Origin: JAAOZP01 sp964616835
GTDB taxonomy: Archaea; Thermoproteota; EX4484-205; JAAOZP01
Assembly (NCBI GenBank): GCA_964616835.1
Contig: CAZTSG010000006.1
Span: 1 to 41,654 of the forward strand
Length of the DNA: 41,654 bases
Direction: 5' to 3'
The notes under the pieces were generated by a model that did no database searches, was not told the DNA's origin, and saw nothing but the letters and a program-made list of their open reading frames with translations. Positions 7,082 through 15,501 of the stretch are shown here, in pieces (position 1 is the first letter of the stretch; every line of letters begins with the position of its first letter). Made by a program: the position numbers and the translations under genes.

Positions 7082-8809
7082 CTACGGGTGGGAGAAGACG
7101 AGCTCAACCATACTGCTAGACGCCTTTTCAACGACACAGAACCCGAACCTAACCAGCTGGATCATCCTGCCCGGGGGGAGCTTCGTCAACTCGGATTCTC
7201 CAAAGCCCTCGGCGAGGCTTGCGTCAGGCATTAGCACACGCGTTTCAACAGCGTCGTCGGGCAGTACCCATTGGATCAGCTTCACCCCAGCCGTTCTCCC
7301 AGGGACATCGGTGCCTTTGAAAGAAGACTCTACGAGCCCAGCCTCCTGGTTAATGCTCTCTATCTCAACGTTGAAGAGGGATATTAGCCTAATCCTTGAG
7401 CCTGGAGACGTATCGCTAACATCATCAGCTGAGACGAATAGCTCAACAGTTCCCCGCGACGGCTTCACTGAGAGCAGCCTGAAGCCGAGCTCAGGCCTAC
7501 TGGGGTGGCGCGATAGCCTCGCCTCAACCTCCCCTGGCACGTTCCTTACGATCATCCTCAACGGGTTTTTCACGAAGTAGTAGCGCTCAGCATCCCAGTC
7601 CACAGCCTCCCTATTGTAGGCGTAGAGGTTCTCCCACTTAACCATGGCCTCAGTTATGTTAAGCCCCATGTCCAGTATGACCCTCCTGATAACCTCCGGC
7701 CTGAATCCTCTCCTCCTCAAAGCCCTCAGTGTCCCCAGCCTCGGGTCGTCGAGGCTCTCGTAGAGCCCCTGCGACCAGCCTTTCATAATCTTAGACTTGC
7801 TGAGAACACTCTTCTCCAGCCCAACCCTCCCTATGTGTATTGAAACGGGTTGGGGAGCCTTCAAGTATTGGAAAACGTATGACTGGCGCACCTCGTTAGT
7901 CATATGCTCCTTCCCCCTTATCACGTGCGATATCTTCATCTCGTAGTCGTCTATTGCGCACGCCCAGTTGTAGAGCGGCCAGACTCTGAAACCCCTTACC
8001 CGAGGATGCTCCGCCAAGTCTATTCTGAGGGCAGGCCAGTCCCTCACAGCGGGGTTCGGATGCTTCATATCCGTCTTAACTCTTACAACAGCCTCGCCCG
8101 GGCCGAGGCCCCCGCTGAGCATTTTATCCCATAGGCTAAGGTTGACGGAAGGACCCTGATCCCTATGGGGGCAAGGCTTGCCCTTTCGCTCGAAAACCCT
8201 GAACTCCTCGGGCTTGCAGAGGCAGACGTACGCGAACCCCCTCTCGAGAAAGGTTTCAGCATGTTCATAGTATGTTCCAAGCCTCTCAGACTGGTAGTAA
8301 ACTTCATCTGGCTCTATGCCGAGCCATTTCAAGTCTTCTAAGACCCAGTCGTAGGCTTCCCTCAACGGGGGCTTGACGGAGGGCGAGGTGTCTTCAAACC
8401 TCAGTATGAACTTTCCACTCATCCTCCTAGCGTAGTAATGGCATAGCACAGCCGGCCTAGCGTTCCCGAGCGTTAAGGGACCGTCTGGATTGGGCGCGAA
8501 CCTTAAGACCGTCTGAGTGAAGCCCTCCGCCCTGGGGAGTGGGGGTAGCTCCTGTCTAACGGTTTTCTCAACCCTCTGAAAACCGCCCAGTCTCTGGAGG
8601 AGCTCAGCCTGCTCCGCGAGGGAAAGACTGTTAACCCTCTCAGTTATCTCTTGAACGATCGGAATAATCTCTTTAACGCGGCTTCTCAAGCCAGGGTTTG
8701 CCCCGAGCAGTTTCCCGAGAACAGCCTCGGGCTTAGCTACTCCGTTGAAGGATACAGCGTTCTCTAGGGCCATCCTCTCGATCAAGCTTCTAATTTCTTC
8801 CAGACTCAT
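7082..8809 (-). CDS. gltX: Glutamyl-tRNA synthetase, archaeal type
   Basis: This 575-residue class I synthetase charges tRNA with glutamate; in archaea the Glu-tRNA(Gln) is then amidated. An N-terminal helical domain of about 95 residues precedes RFAPNPDGPLTLGNAR (about 103-118), which occupies the HIGH position. FILRFEDTSP follows, and VLSKSKI fills the KMSKS position. A C-terminal beta-barrel anticodon-binding part completes the archaeal/eukaryotic layout. The HIGH motif is altered to LTLGN. The start overlaps the fni stop by 20 bases, so the two are probably cotranscribed from the promoter at 9921-9933. Confidence 0.95.
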   Translation of the reverse strand: MSLEEIRSLIERMALENAVSFNGVAKPEAVLGKLLGANPGLRSRVKEIIPIVQEITERVNSLSLAEQAELLQRLGGFQRVEKTVRQELPPLPRAEGFTQTVLRFAPNPDGPLTLGNARPAVLCHYYARRMSGKFILRFEDTSPSVKPPLREAYDWVLEDLKWLGIEPDEVYYQSERLGTYYEHAETFLERGFAYVCLCKPEEFRVFERKGKPCPHRDQGPSVNLSLWDKMLSGGLGPGEAVVRVKTDMKHPNPAVRDWPALRIDLAEHPRVRGFRVWPLYNWACAIDDYEMKISHVIRGKEHMTNEVRQSYVFQYLKAPQPVSIHIGRVGLEKSVLSKSKIMKGWSQGLYESLDDPRLGTLRALRRRGFRPEVIRRVILDMGLNITEAMVKWENLYAYNREAVDWDAERYYFVKNPLRMIVRNVPGEVEARLSRHPSRPELGFRLLSVKPSRGTVELFVSADDVSDTSPGSRIRLISLFNVEIESINQEAGLVESSFKGTDVPGRTAGVKLIQWVLPDDAVETRVLMPDASLAEGFGESELTKLPPGRMIQLVRFGFCVVEKASSSMVELVFSHP

Positions 8810-9902
8810 CTAAAAGCCTCCTCTCTTTCAGAAGCTTGTTGAGCAACCCCCTCCGTTCCAGCCATTCCGCAGTCCTACCCCTTACTACGAGCGGGACTTT
8901 AGCAAGCTCCTCGACTTTCCTCGCGCCCACGAGGAACATTGTGAACCTGAGCGCTAGCTCGAAGGATTTCACGAGCCTCCTAGCCTCTTCAACCCCGCCC
9001 TTCGAGAATGCTTTCAAGAAGGGCAATGCCATTCCGGTGCAACTCGCGCCCAGCGCGATGGCTTTGGCAGCGTCGACACCAGTCCTTATCCCCCCGCTGG
9101 CGATTATCTTAAGATTCGTGCAAAGCCTGGATTCAACTATGCTCACAGCAGTCGGAACACCCCAGTCCCAGAAGCTCTCGTCGAGTAAGCTCGCCCTATC
9201 ACCCCCCTTCTTCGTCGCACGGTAATACTCTACTGCATACCAGCTTGTGCCGCCAACGCCAGCAGTATCGATCCACTTAACCCCCCAGGATTCCGCGAGC
9301 ATTGCAGCCTCGCCGCTGAAGCCTGCTCCAGTCTCCTTCAAGCAAAGCCTCTCGCCAAGCCTCTTAGAGAGCTCTACGATATGCTCCCCGTATCCCTTAA
9401 AACAGGTCTCGCCCTCCGGCATGACGAGCTCCTGAAGCTTGTTGAAGTGCACAGCCAATGAATCAGCCTTAACTATCTCCACCGCCTTCAGAGCATATTC
9501 TGAGCCATGCCTAGCAACCTGGACTGCTCCAATATTGGAGATGACGAGAGCGTTTGGAGCCCTCTCCCTGACTATGGAGTAGGTGTCTGTCAAGCAGGGG
9601 TTCTCCAACGCGGCCCTAACGCTTCCAACCCCGATGCCTATGCCCTCCGATTCAGCGACTTCCGCAAGGCCCATGTTTATCCTCTTAGCCCCTTCGGTCC
9701 CGCCGGTGAGGGCCTCTATGATCAAGGGTATCCTAAGCCTCTTGCCCATTACAACGACGCTCGTATCGACTTCCTCCAATTCGATTTCACGCACAGCATT
9801 GTGAATAAGCTCAACATCCTCAAGCCCAGTATTAATTCTTGAGGAAACGTCTTTCGTAAGAGCTATTTGAATATGCTCAGCCTTCCTGCTCTCTATGGCC
9901 AC
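8790..9902 (-). CDS. fni: Isopentenyl-diphosphate delta-isomerase, type 2 (FMN-dependent)
   Basis: This 370-residue TIM-barrel flavoenzyme interconverts IPP and DMAPP for isoprenoid lipids. It begins with RKAEHIQIAL and has PLIIEALTGG. The substrate motif HFNKLQELVMPEGE and Mg/FMN region KETGAGFSGEAA follow, then DTAGVGGTSW and the phosphate-binding ASGGIRTGVD. Length and motif order match the type 2 family. The start is GTG at 9902, about 20-30 bases after a TATA element, which suggests a leaderless or nearly leaderless transcript. Mevalonate kinase lies just upstream. Confidence 0.95.
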   Translation of the reverse strand: MAIESRKAEHIQIALTKDVSSRINTGLEDVELIHNAVREIELEEVDTSVVVMGKRLRIPLIIEALTGGTEGAKRINMGLAEVAESEGIGIGVGSVRAALENPCLTDTYSIVRERAPNALVISNIGAVQVARHGSEYALKAVEIVKADSLAVHFNKLQELVMPEGETCFKGYGEHIVELSKRLGERLCLKETGAGFSGEAAMLAESWGVKWIDTAGVGGTSWYAVEYYRATKKGGDRASLLDESFWDWGVPTAVSIVESRLCTNLKIIASGGIRTGVDAAKAIALGASCTGMALPFLKAFSKGGVEEARRLVKSFELALRFTMFLVGARKVEELAKVPLVVRGRTAEWLERRGLLNKLLKERRLLDESGRN

Positions 9903-9920
9903 GGTTCATACTTTGCCCTA

Positions 9921-9933
9921 GTGTTTTTAACTC
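9921..9933 (-). promoter_or_regulatory. TATA box of the fni-gltX unit
   Basis: The minus strand reads GAGTTAAAAACAC and lies 19-31 bases before the GTG start of fni. This separates fni-gltX from the upstream mevalonate kinase transcript. Confidence 0.5.
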
Positions 9934-10001
9934 TTGTCAACTATGGGCATTGATTAATCCGCAATACTGTGGTCTGCTCCCAATGAGTGTCGGCAGCGTT
10001 T

Positions 10002-10958
10002 TCAGCTCAGCTCCTCTATTGAAACTCCTTCCTCCACCGTTTTAAGCACTCTCGACTGAGCGTTGATGTTCTTCAAAGAATCCTCAATCTTCTTCAAAGA
10101 ATCCTCGTCAACCAAGATTAGGACGCATCCCCCTCCCCCGGCACCTGTAAGCTTCGCACCGTACGCGCCCGAGGATATGCTCGACCAGACGATGGAGTCA
10201 AGCCTGCTGTTTGAAACACCCAGTAAGGAGAGTAGGAGGTGGTTTAGCGTCATCAGCCTGCCGGCCTCGCTTACGTCGCTCTGCAACAGTCTGCTAATCC
10301 TATTCGTAATATCGCTTATGGACGTCATTACTATGTTGAACAGGTCTGGCTCTTTTTCCTTTAGGGACGCGACTCTAGAAACCATTTCCCTAGTGCTCCG
10401 CTCCATTCCTGAGTCGGCTAGAAGGAACAGTCCTTTACCCGCTTCAAGCCTTTCAAAACCCTTGTCCTTAACGAAGAGTATTAAGCCTCCTTTTAGAGCT
10501 GCCGCAACGTCGACGCCGCTAGGATTGGCGTGCGCAACTCTCTCCCCTTCCATCGCCAGCTTGAAAACTTTTTCCTCAGGAGGCTTCTCGTAGACTGTTC
10601 TCAGCAAAGCGTATGCTAATGCTACTGAGGTCGACGCTGAGGAGCCCATTCCGGAGGCGGGCGGTATTTCTGAGCTCACACGTATCTTCAGCTTCCCCCT
10701 GAAGGATTCCGACTCGCAGAATGCGCTCACCACTTTCGCCAGAGGCTTCAGGGCAGCTGGCCCAGATAATGCTCCTCCAATCACCTTGCCAATCCCGTAT
10801 TTCTCGGAGCATATTTCGTGCGGCCCGAACTCGTCTACTGTTTCCACAATAGCCCTGGAGTAGACGTTCACCGCAGCGACGAGAGCAGGGTAGCCGTAGA
10901 CCACAGAGTGCTCGCCGGAGATTATCACTTTAGCAGGAGCCCTGCAGGATACTCTCAA
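10002..10958 (-). CDS. mvk: Mevalonate kinase
   Basis: This 318-residue GHMP-family kinase phosphorylates mevalonate. Motif 1, RAPAKVIISGEHSVVYGYP, lies at residues about 6-24. The ATP loop PPASGMGSSAS is near 95-105, and motif 3, KLTGAGGGGCVLIL, is near residue 270. It follows MEMO by six bases and is the last gene of the S13-to-mvk string. The fni gene downstream has its own promoter, so the lipid genes are adjacent but perhaps separately controlled. Isopentenyl phosphate kinase, often next to mvk in archaea, is absent from this window. Confidence 0.95.
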   Translation of the reverse strand: MRVSCRAPAKVIISGEHSVVYGYPALVAAVNVYSRAIVETVDEFGPHEICSEKYGIGKVIGGALSGPAALKPLAKVVSAFCESESFRGKLKIRVSSEIPPASGMGSSASTSVALAYALLRTVYEKPPEEKVFKLAMEGERVAHANPSGVDVAAALKGGLILFVKDKGFERLEAGKGLFLLADSGMERSTREMVSRVASLKEKEPDLFNIVMTSISDITNRISRLLQSDVSEAGRLMTLNHLLLSLLGVSNSRLDSIVWSSISSGAYGAKLTGAGGGGCVLILVDEDSLKKIEDSLKNINAQSRVLKTVEEGVSIEELS

Positions 10959-10964
10959 GCCCTC

Positions 10965-11810
10965 TCACTTGTAGAAAGCTATGGAGGAGTACCCGACCAC
11001 TCCGCTGTAGTCTCCGGAAACCTCCCCACTATGGTAGTATTTCAGCAAAGAGGCTCTTGAACAGCCCATTTCCTTTACGCACGATATTAACGCTACAACC
11101 GGCCCGAGGCCGCATAGGGACTCGTAGGCTGAGGCTACTGAGTGTACCTGCCTCTCGTCCAAGGACTCTATTGCTCTAATGGTCGCCATATCCTTCTCCT
11201 CAGCCTCCTTCGCAGGGACATAGTGGCTCATGTCGGAGCTTGCAAGCACGATGGATTTCCTGCTCTCCAAGGCCCTCGCCAAGGCCTTGCCCAGCTCAAT
11301 GTTCTTCTTCAACTCGAAGTCGTGAATTATTATCGGGACCAGTTTGAAGGAATCCCCGTATACCAACTGCAGAAAAGGGAGTTGCAGCTCGATAGAATGC
11401 TCGAAGGCGTGGGCGTAGGGATTGTCCTCGACGAAGGGCGCGTAGCTGAGTAGCAGGCTGACCGTCTGCTTGTCTACTTCAACATCGCCCAGCGGGGTTT
11501 TCCAAAGGCCCTCGCTCATGGTTGCGAAGCCTGTGGAAGCCATATGGTGGTCGGGGCCCATGACCACCACCGTGTCCCTCAAACCGTGTTTAGCAGCCTC
11601 CCCGTAGGCCCAGGTCGCAGCCATACCGGAGTAAACGTAGCCGGCGTGGGGGACGATGAGGCCTATAAGGCTAGGGTCGTATCCGCCGAGCTTAGGCAAC
11701 TCTCCAAGCCCCAGCCTGCCCTTGAAAAGAGCCTCCATCTGTTTGAGCAAGCTGTCTCGAGAGCCCTCGTACCAGCTTCCTGCGTACGCGGGCCTCCTTA
11801 CCCTAGCCAT
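10965..11810 (-). CDS. MEMO1 family protein
   Basis: This 281-residue protein belongs to the MEMO family (AmmeMemoRadiSam system protein B). It starts with VRRPAYAGSWYEGS and contains the conserved VPHAGYVYSG, VMGPDHH, HSIELQLPFLQ and SSDMSHY motifs. The histidines in these motifs form the metal or copper-type site described for MEMO and extradiol-dioxygenase relatives. Its cellular role in archaea is unclear. It sits between rps2 and mvk, the usual archaeal arrangement. Neither an AMMECR1 nor a radical SAM partner is present in the window. Confidence 0.93.
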   Translation of the reverse strand: MARVRRPAYAGSWYEGSRDSLLKQMEALFKGRLGLGELPKLGGYDPSLIGLIVPHAGYVYSGMAATWAYGEAAKHGLRDTVVVMGPDHHMASTGFATMSEGLWKTPLGDVEVDKQTVSLLLSYAPFVEDNPYAHAFEHSIELQLPFLQLVYGDSFKLVPIIIHDFELKKNIELGKALARALESRKSIVLASSDMSHYVPAKEAEEKDMATIRAIESLDERQVHSVASAYESLCGLGPVVALISCVKEMGCSRASLLKYYHSGEVSGDYSGVVGYSSIAFYK

Positions 11811-11813
11811 CCC

Positions 11814-12452
11814 CTATACCGTCTCCTCAACCTCCTCCAGCCTGGTTTCGAAAGCGTGGAAGTTCTCGCTCAAGCTCTCCGAGGGCGAAATCACCCCCCT
11901 ATTCCTTAGAACCTCCCTCGTTAAAAGCCAGTACACCAGGGCGAGGGAGCTACGCCCCTTGTTGTTCGCAGGTATTATAAGGTCTATGAAGGAGCAGGAG
12001 TCATCGGTGTCGCATATGCCTATTACCGGTATGCCGATTAGAGTCGCCTCCCGAATAGCCTTCTCGTCAACCTTAGGGTCTGAGATTATAAGTATCTTTG
12101 GAGAAATATAACCATCGTACTTCGGGTTGGAGAATATGCCTGGCGGAAACCTTTCGACAATCGGTTTGAAACCAGTGTACTCGCACATTTTCAACACGGG
12201 CGTCCTCCCATAGTCCTTCCCCGATACTGCAACCACCTCGCTCGGCTCGTATCTGGCGAGCGCCCTGCCGGCGACCCTTATCTTCTCATCCGTCTGGGAT
12301 ATCTCGATCAGGTTGAGGCCATCGGGCCTAGTGAACCTGACGAAGCGCCTCATGCACGTCGTGCAAACCTTGGTACCTATGTGAACCCCGGCCGCGATAT
12401 ACTCCGTCCTAAGTATTAACAGGCCTTCGCCGCTTCTCCCCGTCGCGCTCAT
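11814..12452 (-). CDS. rps2: Ribosomal protein S2
   Basis: This 212-residue small-subunit protein has YIAAGVHIGTK near the start, a CTTCMRRFV segment, PGIFSNPKY, and the conserved ISDPKVDEKAIREA and GICDTDDS motifs. The C-terminal tail is helical and acidic. Its start overlaps the RpoN stop by four bases, and MEMO follows after three bases. Enolase and RpoK, often found between RpoN and S2 in archaea, are missing. Confidence 0.96.
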   Translation of the reverse strand: MSATGRSGEGLLILRTEYIAAGVHIGTKVCTTCMRRFVRFTRPDGLNLIEISQTDEKIRVAGRALARYEPSEVVAVSGKDYGRTPVLKMCEYTGFKPIVERFPPGIFSNPKYDGYISPKILIISDPKVDEKAIREATLIGIPVIGICDTDDSCSFIDLIIPANNKGRSSLALVYWLLTREVLRNRGVISPSESLSENFHAFETRLEEVEETV

Positions 12453-12673
12453 CTCTTATACTCCTCCCCCAGCAATACTCCTCCCGAGTACGATATGAGC
12501 TCGTCGATATAGTCTACGTGGGAGATAAAGATTCTCCTGCAGCATATCCTGGTGACGTTCATCGAGTCCAGAACCCTCTTAGGCTCCTCGCCTGCAGCAA
12601 CCCTCCTCTTATACTCCTCCCACAAGTGGCCTATCACCTTGCCGCATGTGAAACACCTGACTGGGAACATCAT
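12449..12673 (-). CDS. rpoN: DNA-directed RNA polymerase subunit N (Rpb10 homolog)
   Basis: This 74-residue zinc-bundle subunit helps to assemble the D/L/N/P platform of RNA polymerase. The metal ligands are in CFTCG near residues 7-11 and in RICCRR near residues 43-48. Two ATGs stand in tandem at the start, and the second is equally plausible. It lies between rps9 and rps2, as usual in archaea. Confidence 0.95.
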   Translation of the reverse strand: MMFPVRCFTCGKVIGHLWEEYKRRVAAGEEPKRVLDSMNVTRICCRRIFISHVDYIDELISYSGGVLLGEEYKR

Positions 12674-12684
12674 TCTGAAAACAC

Positions 12685-13098
12685 CTACCTGTAGCTCTTC
12701 TGGAACCTCCTCCTAGCCCCTATTCCGCCGAATTTCTTAGGTTCCTTCCTACGCGGGTCCCCTGAGAGCAGGTGCCTATCGAACTCTCTGAAAAGATTCC
12801 TGACGCTAGCGCTCCTAGTCCAGTTTGTTACGGCTCTTGCAAGAGCTTGCATAACGGCCCTGGCCTGAGACGCATGCCCCCCGCCCTCGACCTTGATGTC
12901 AATATCCACTTCTTTAAAATGCTCCGGAGCCAGTGTCAGGGGCGTTAAAGCGAGCATCCTGTAAGGGTTGTAGAGCCAGTTCTCGGCGGGGAACCCGTTT
13001 ATCGTTACCCTGCCTGACCCGGGCTTCACTACAGCCTTCGCCACCGATGTCTTCACGGAACCCGTTATTATTAACGGCATCTTTCTTGGAGCAGGCAT
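12685..13098 (-). CDS. rps9: Ribosomal protein S9
   Basis: This 137-residue small-subunit protein shows AVVKPGSGRVTING, the glycine-rich VEGGGHASQARAVMQALARAV and the basic C-terminal RRKEPKKFGGIGARRRFQKSYR. The final Lys/Tyr-Arg tail reaches the P-site tRNA in ribosomes. It starts three bases after the L13 stop. Confidence 0.97.
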   Translation of the reverse strand: MPAPRKMPLIITGSVKTSVAKAVVKPGSGRVTINGFPAENWLYNPYRMLALTPLTLAPEHFKEVDIDIKVEGGGHASQARAVMQALARAVTNWTRSASVRNLFREFDRHLLSGDPRRKEPKKFGGIGARRRFQKSYR

Positions 13099-13100
13099 TC

Positions 13101-13541
13101 CTAACCAGCCTCCGGAATCTTGAAAACATCCTTAAGCTCGGAGAGGGCGAACGACCTCCCGCCCAGCCTCGTAGCATCAGCCTCCTCAAACCTTACCGGC
13201 TGCCCACCCAGGTTACCCGGGTTACCCGTATAGACTCTAAGCCTCCTGAAGGCATTCCTACCCTTCTTCTTATCCATGGGAAGCATCCCCTTGACGACGC
13301 TCCTAACGTAAGTCGCTGGATTACTAGGGTGCCTAGGCGTGTGCTTCGGGTTTCTCACGCTCTTTATCTCAAGGAATTTAACGTACTCTCTCGTGAAACT
13401 ACGCCTATCGCCGGATATCCTTGCTTTCTCAACGTTGACCACGTGGACCCTGTATCCTTCCAGAAGCTTCTTAGCGATCACGGAGCACATCCTCCCCAGG
13501 ATCTGGTTCGTAGCATCAACAACCAGAACCTTCTCAGACAA
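13101..13541 (-). CDS. rpl13: Ribosomal protein L13
   Basis: This 146-residue large-subunit protein has VVDATNQILGRMCSVIAKKLL at the N-terminus, RNPKHTPRHPSNP, and the KGMLPMDKKKGRNAFRRLRVY motif typical of L13. The start is TTG at 13541, which overlaps the L18e stop by eight bases, so translational coupling is likely. Confidence 0.96.
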   Translation of the reverse strand: MSEKVLVVDATNQILGRMCSVIAKKLLEGYRVHVVNVEKARISGDRRSFTREYVKFLEIKSVRNPKHTPRHPSNPATYVRSVVKGMLPMDKKKGRNAFRRLRVYTGNPGNLGGQPVRFEEADATRLGGRSFALSELKDVFKIPEAG

Positions 13542-13875
13542 TTATCTTCACCCCAGAGCCCTTTGGCTCAGCCTTCGCGAACTCATCTATCCTCATAACG
13601 GTGCATCCGGCAGCCCTAAGCTTGCTCAAGGCGGCGGATGAGAAGGAGAGTGCTGCAACCGTCACACTATGCTCTATACTCCCCTTACCCAGTACTTTGC
13701 CGGGGACGATGACCCTGTCACCCGGCTTGGTTAAGCGTGCTATCTTATCCAGGTTGACCTCAACCCTCCTGCTCCTAGGCCTTGACAATATCTTCTCCAC
13801 GCTCCTCCAGAATCTCGAATCCTTAGCAGACTTCTCCACCGCCACCAGCACTCTCCTCGCCGCCACGCTCCTCAA
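13534..13875 (-). CDS. rpl18e: Ribosomal protein L18e
   Basis: This protein of about 113 residues is the archaeal/eukaryotic counterpart of L15-fold proteins. It shows FWRSVEKILSRPRSRRVEVN, VIVPGKVLGKGSIEHSVTVAA and the C-terminal GSGVKIIV. The TTG at 13875 overlaps the RpoD gene by 53 bases. A GTG at about 13866 would still leave a long overlap, so RpoD and L18e truly share sequence in two frames. Confidence 0.93.
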   Translation of the reverse strand: MRSVAARRVLVAVEKSAKDSRFWRSVEKILSRPRSRRVEVNLDKIARLTKPGDRVIVPGKVLGKGSIEHSVTVAALSFSSAALSKLRAAGCTVMRIDEFAKAEPKGSGVKIIV

Positions 13876-14503
13876 CTTCGGGGAGCGAGACAGAATCCAT
13901 AAGCGTTTTAAACTTATCTCTCAGTATTTGAAGAGCCTGCTTAAAGACCTCCAGGGCTGGTAGAGCGCCTGTCGACTCCAGTTTGAAGACGAAGACACCC
14001 GGTTTTTCAGTGAAGCTGTAAGTCGCTAGGGAGGCGGGCTGCCATTTAGCATGCATTCTTCCCCTCCCCATTCTGGCTATGGCCTCCAGCCTAAGCCTAG
14101 TATTAGGAGGGATCTTGGTTATCGGAATATTCCCATAGACAGGGTATACGTCAGCGTCTTTGCAAACAAGGTCCTTGGAATACACTGTGAGAGGCTCGTC
14201 TCTAGCTGAAACGTCGAGGCTGAGCGTGGTGAAACACTTCTCGCCAGAGCCCTCTGCACACTCCGGGGAATCCATCGGGAGATACTTGCCCACCGGGGTT
14301 TTCAACGGTATTAAGCCAAGCCTGTGAGAGAGCACTTCGTCAAACATGGGTCCAGGGTTTTCGAAGACGTATACTTCATGTATTGCAAGCACCGGAACCT
14401 CTTCGAGTATCGTCCTCCTTATCGCGTTCACCAATGCCTCGGAGCAGCCGCTTATCATAGCCTCTAGATAATCCTCGCTCAGCCTAAGCACTTCAACTTT
14501 CAA
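13823..14503 (-). CDS. rpoD: DNA-directed RNA polymerase subunit D
   Basis: This 226-residue homolog of the alpha/Rpb3 subunit begins at TTG. It has ALVNAIRRTILEEVPVLAI, FDEVLSHRLGLIPLKTP, and ARMGRGRMHAKWQPA in the second half, as expected for the assembly-platform subunit. The inserted domain has few cysteines (CAEGSGEKC) and lacks the ferredoxin-type cluster ligands found in some crenarchaeal D subunits. It is transcribed away from the inverted rps11 gene from a shared A/T-rich spacer at 14504-14610. Confidence 0.95.
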   Translation of the reverse strand: MKVEVLRLSEDYLEAMISGCSEALVNAIRRTILEEVPVLAIHEVYVFENPGPMFDEVLSHRLGLIPLKTPVGKYLPMDSPECAEGSGEKCFTTLSLDVSARDEPLTVYSKDLVCKDADVYPVYGNIPITKIPPNTRLRLEAIARMGRGRMHAKWQPASLATYSFTEKPGVFVFKLESTGALPALEVFKQALQILRDKFKTLMDSVSLPEVEERGGEESAGGGGEVC

Positions 14504-14523
14504 CTCTGCTGGAAGACCCCTAA

Positions 14524-14540
14524 TCTTAAAAAGTATTTAA
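14524..14540. promoter_or_regulatory. Nearly palindromic A/T element between rpoD and rps11, likely divergent promoter
   Basis: CTTAAAAAGTATTTAAG is near-symmetrical and can act as a TATA element in either direction. It lies 21-37 bases before the rpoD TTG on the minus strand. For rps11 a second A/T element, TGCTTATTAACC at about 14578-14589, lies 22-33 bases before the ATG. The spacer must supply a plus-strand promoter, because rps11 is inverted. Confidence 0.5.
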
Positions 14541-14610
14541 GGGTTAGTGGGCCCGGAGCCTAGGGAAAGGCTGGGAATGCTTATTAACCTCCTTGAGCCA
14601 GGAGCTTAGC

Positions 14611-15006
14611 ATGAGCACCGGGCCTGAGAAATATGCTGTCGTAAGAATATACTCCTCCAGCAACAATACTATAGTGCATGCCACCGACCCGAGTGGATCA
14701 TATACTCTCGCCGTTTCCGCAGCAGGCCAGCATGTTAAGGCTGACAGGCTGGGAGGCTCACCATACGGGGCTATGATGGCGGCTAACGCTGTTGCAGAGG
14801 CTTTGAAGAAGCAGGGTATTGAAACGATAAAGGTGAGGGTTAGGGCGCCGGGCGGGATCAAGTCTAGAACACCTGGCCAAGGCGCTCAGGCAGCTATCAG
14901 AGCATTGACTAGGGCTAAGCTCAGGATAATATCGATTGAGGACGTTACTCCCATACCTACTGACGGGACTAGGAAGCCCGGTGGGAGAAGGGGAAGAAGG
15001 TTCTAA
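14611..15006 (+). CDS. rps11: Ribosomal protein S11, on the opposite strand to its operon
   Basis: This 131-residue small-subunit protein contains AVVRIYSSSNNTIVHATD, GGSPYGAMMAANAVAEAL and the conserved C-terminal DVTPIPTDGTRKPGGRRGRRF end, so it appears intact. I chose the ATG at 14611 because an AGGAG lies six bases upstream; a TTG at 14593 would add six residues. The usual archaeal order is S13-S4-S11-RpoD on one strand. Here the order is kept but S11 alone faces the other way, converging on rps4 with overlapping stop codons (TAA 15004-15006, TAG 15003-15005 on the minus strand). Confidence 0.97.
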   Translation: MSTGPEKYAVVRIYSSSNNTIVHATDPSGSYTLAVSAAGQHVKADRLGGSPYGAMMAANAVAEALKKQGIETIKVRVRAPGGIKSRTPGQGAQAAIRALTRAKLRIISIEDVTPIPTDGTRKPGGRRGRRF

Positions 15007-15494
15007 GCCGCCTTCGTCTCCTCAGCTATTTTCAGCCTTATCAGAGGCTCCTCATCCTTCTTTACAAAGTACCCGGGGGTCCTAACCACTTGGTCTCCAA
15101 TCATTACTTTGCCGTGTGTTATTGCCTGCCTTGCTGCGTGAATCGACTTAGCCAACCCCTTCCTGTACACTATCGTCTGAAGCCTCCTTTCTAAAACGTT
15201 TGAAACCGTCAGGGAGAGAACGTCATCCAGCTTAGCATCCTTCTCCACGAGGCCGAGTCTATGCAGCCTAGATATGAGCTCAGACTCTCTCTTCACCCTT
15301 TCCTCTCCGGTTAGGCTTAGGTAGGAGCGCGCTGATGCTCTTACACCCCTGAGGAAGGATGCTGCTCTCCAGAGCTCCCTCTTATTCCTCAAGCCGTACT
15401 CTCCCACTAGTATAAGCTCCTCGGCGAGGCGCTCCCTAACCCAGGGATGCTTCGGGTGGAGAATCTTGCTCCTTATCCTTCGCGGATCACCCAT
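15003..15494 (-). CDS. rps4: Ribosomal protein S4
   Basis: This 163-residue small-subunit protein starts with MGDPRRIRSKI and has the S4 RNA-binding domain near residues 105-155 (RRLQTIVYRKGLAKSIHAARQAI, HGKVMIGDQVV). It lies eight bases after S13. Its TAG stop overlaps the rps11 TAA on the other strand by two bases, so the two transcripts converge with no room for a separate terminator. Confidence 0.96.
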   Translation of the reverse strand: MGDPRRIRSKILHPKHPWVRERLAEELILVGEYGLRNKRELWRAASFLRGVRASARSYLSLTGEERVKRESELISRLHRLGLVEKDAKLDDVLSLTVSNVLERRLQTIVYRKGLAKSIHAARQAITHGKVMIGDQVVRTPGYFVKKDEEPLIRLKIAEETKAA

Positions 15495-15501
15495 GGCTCA
15501 A

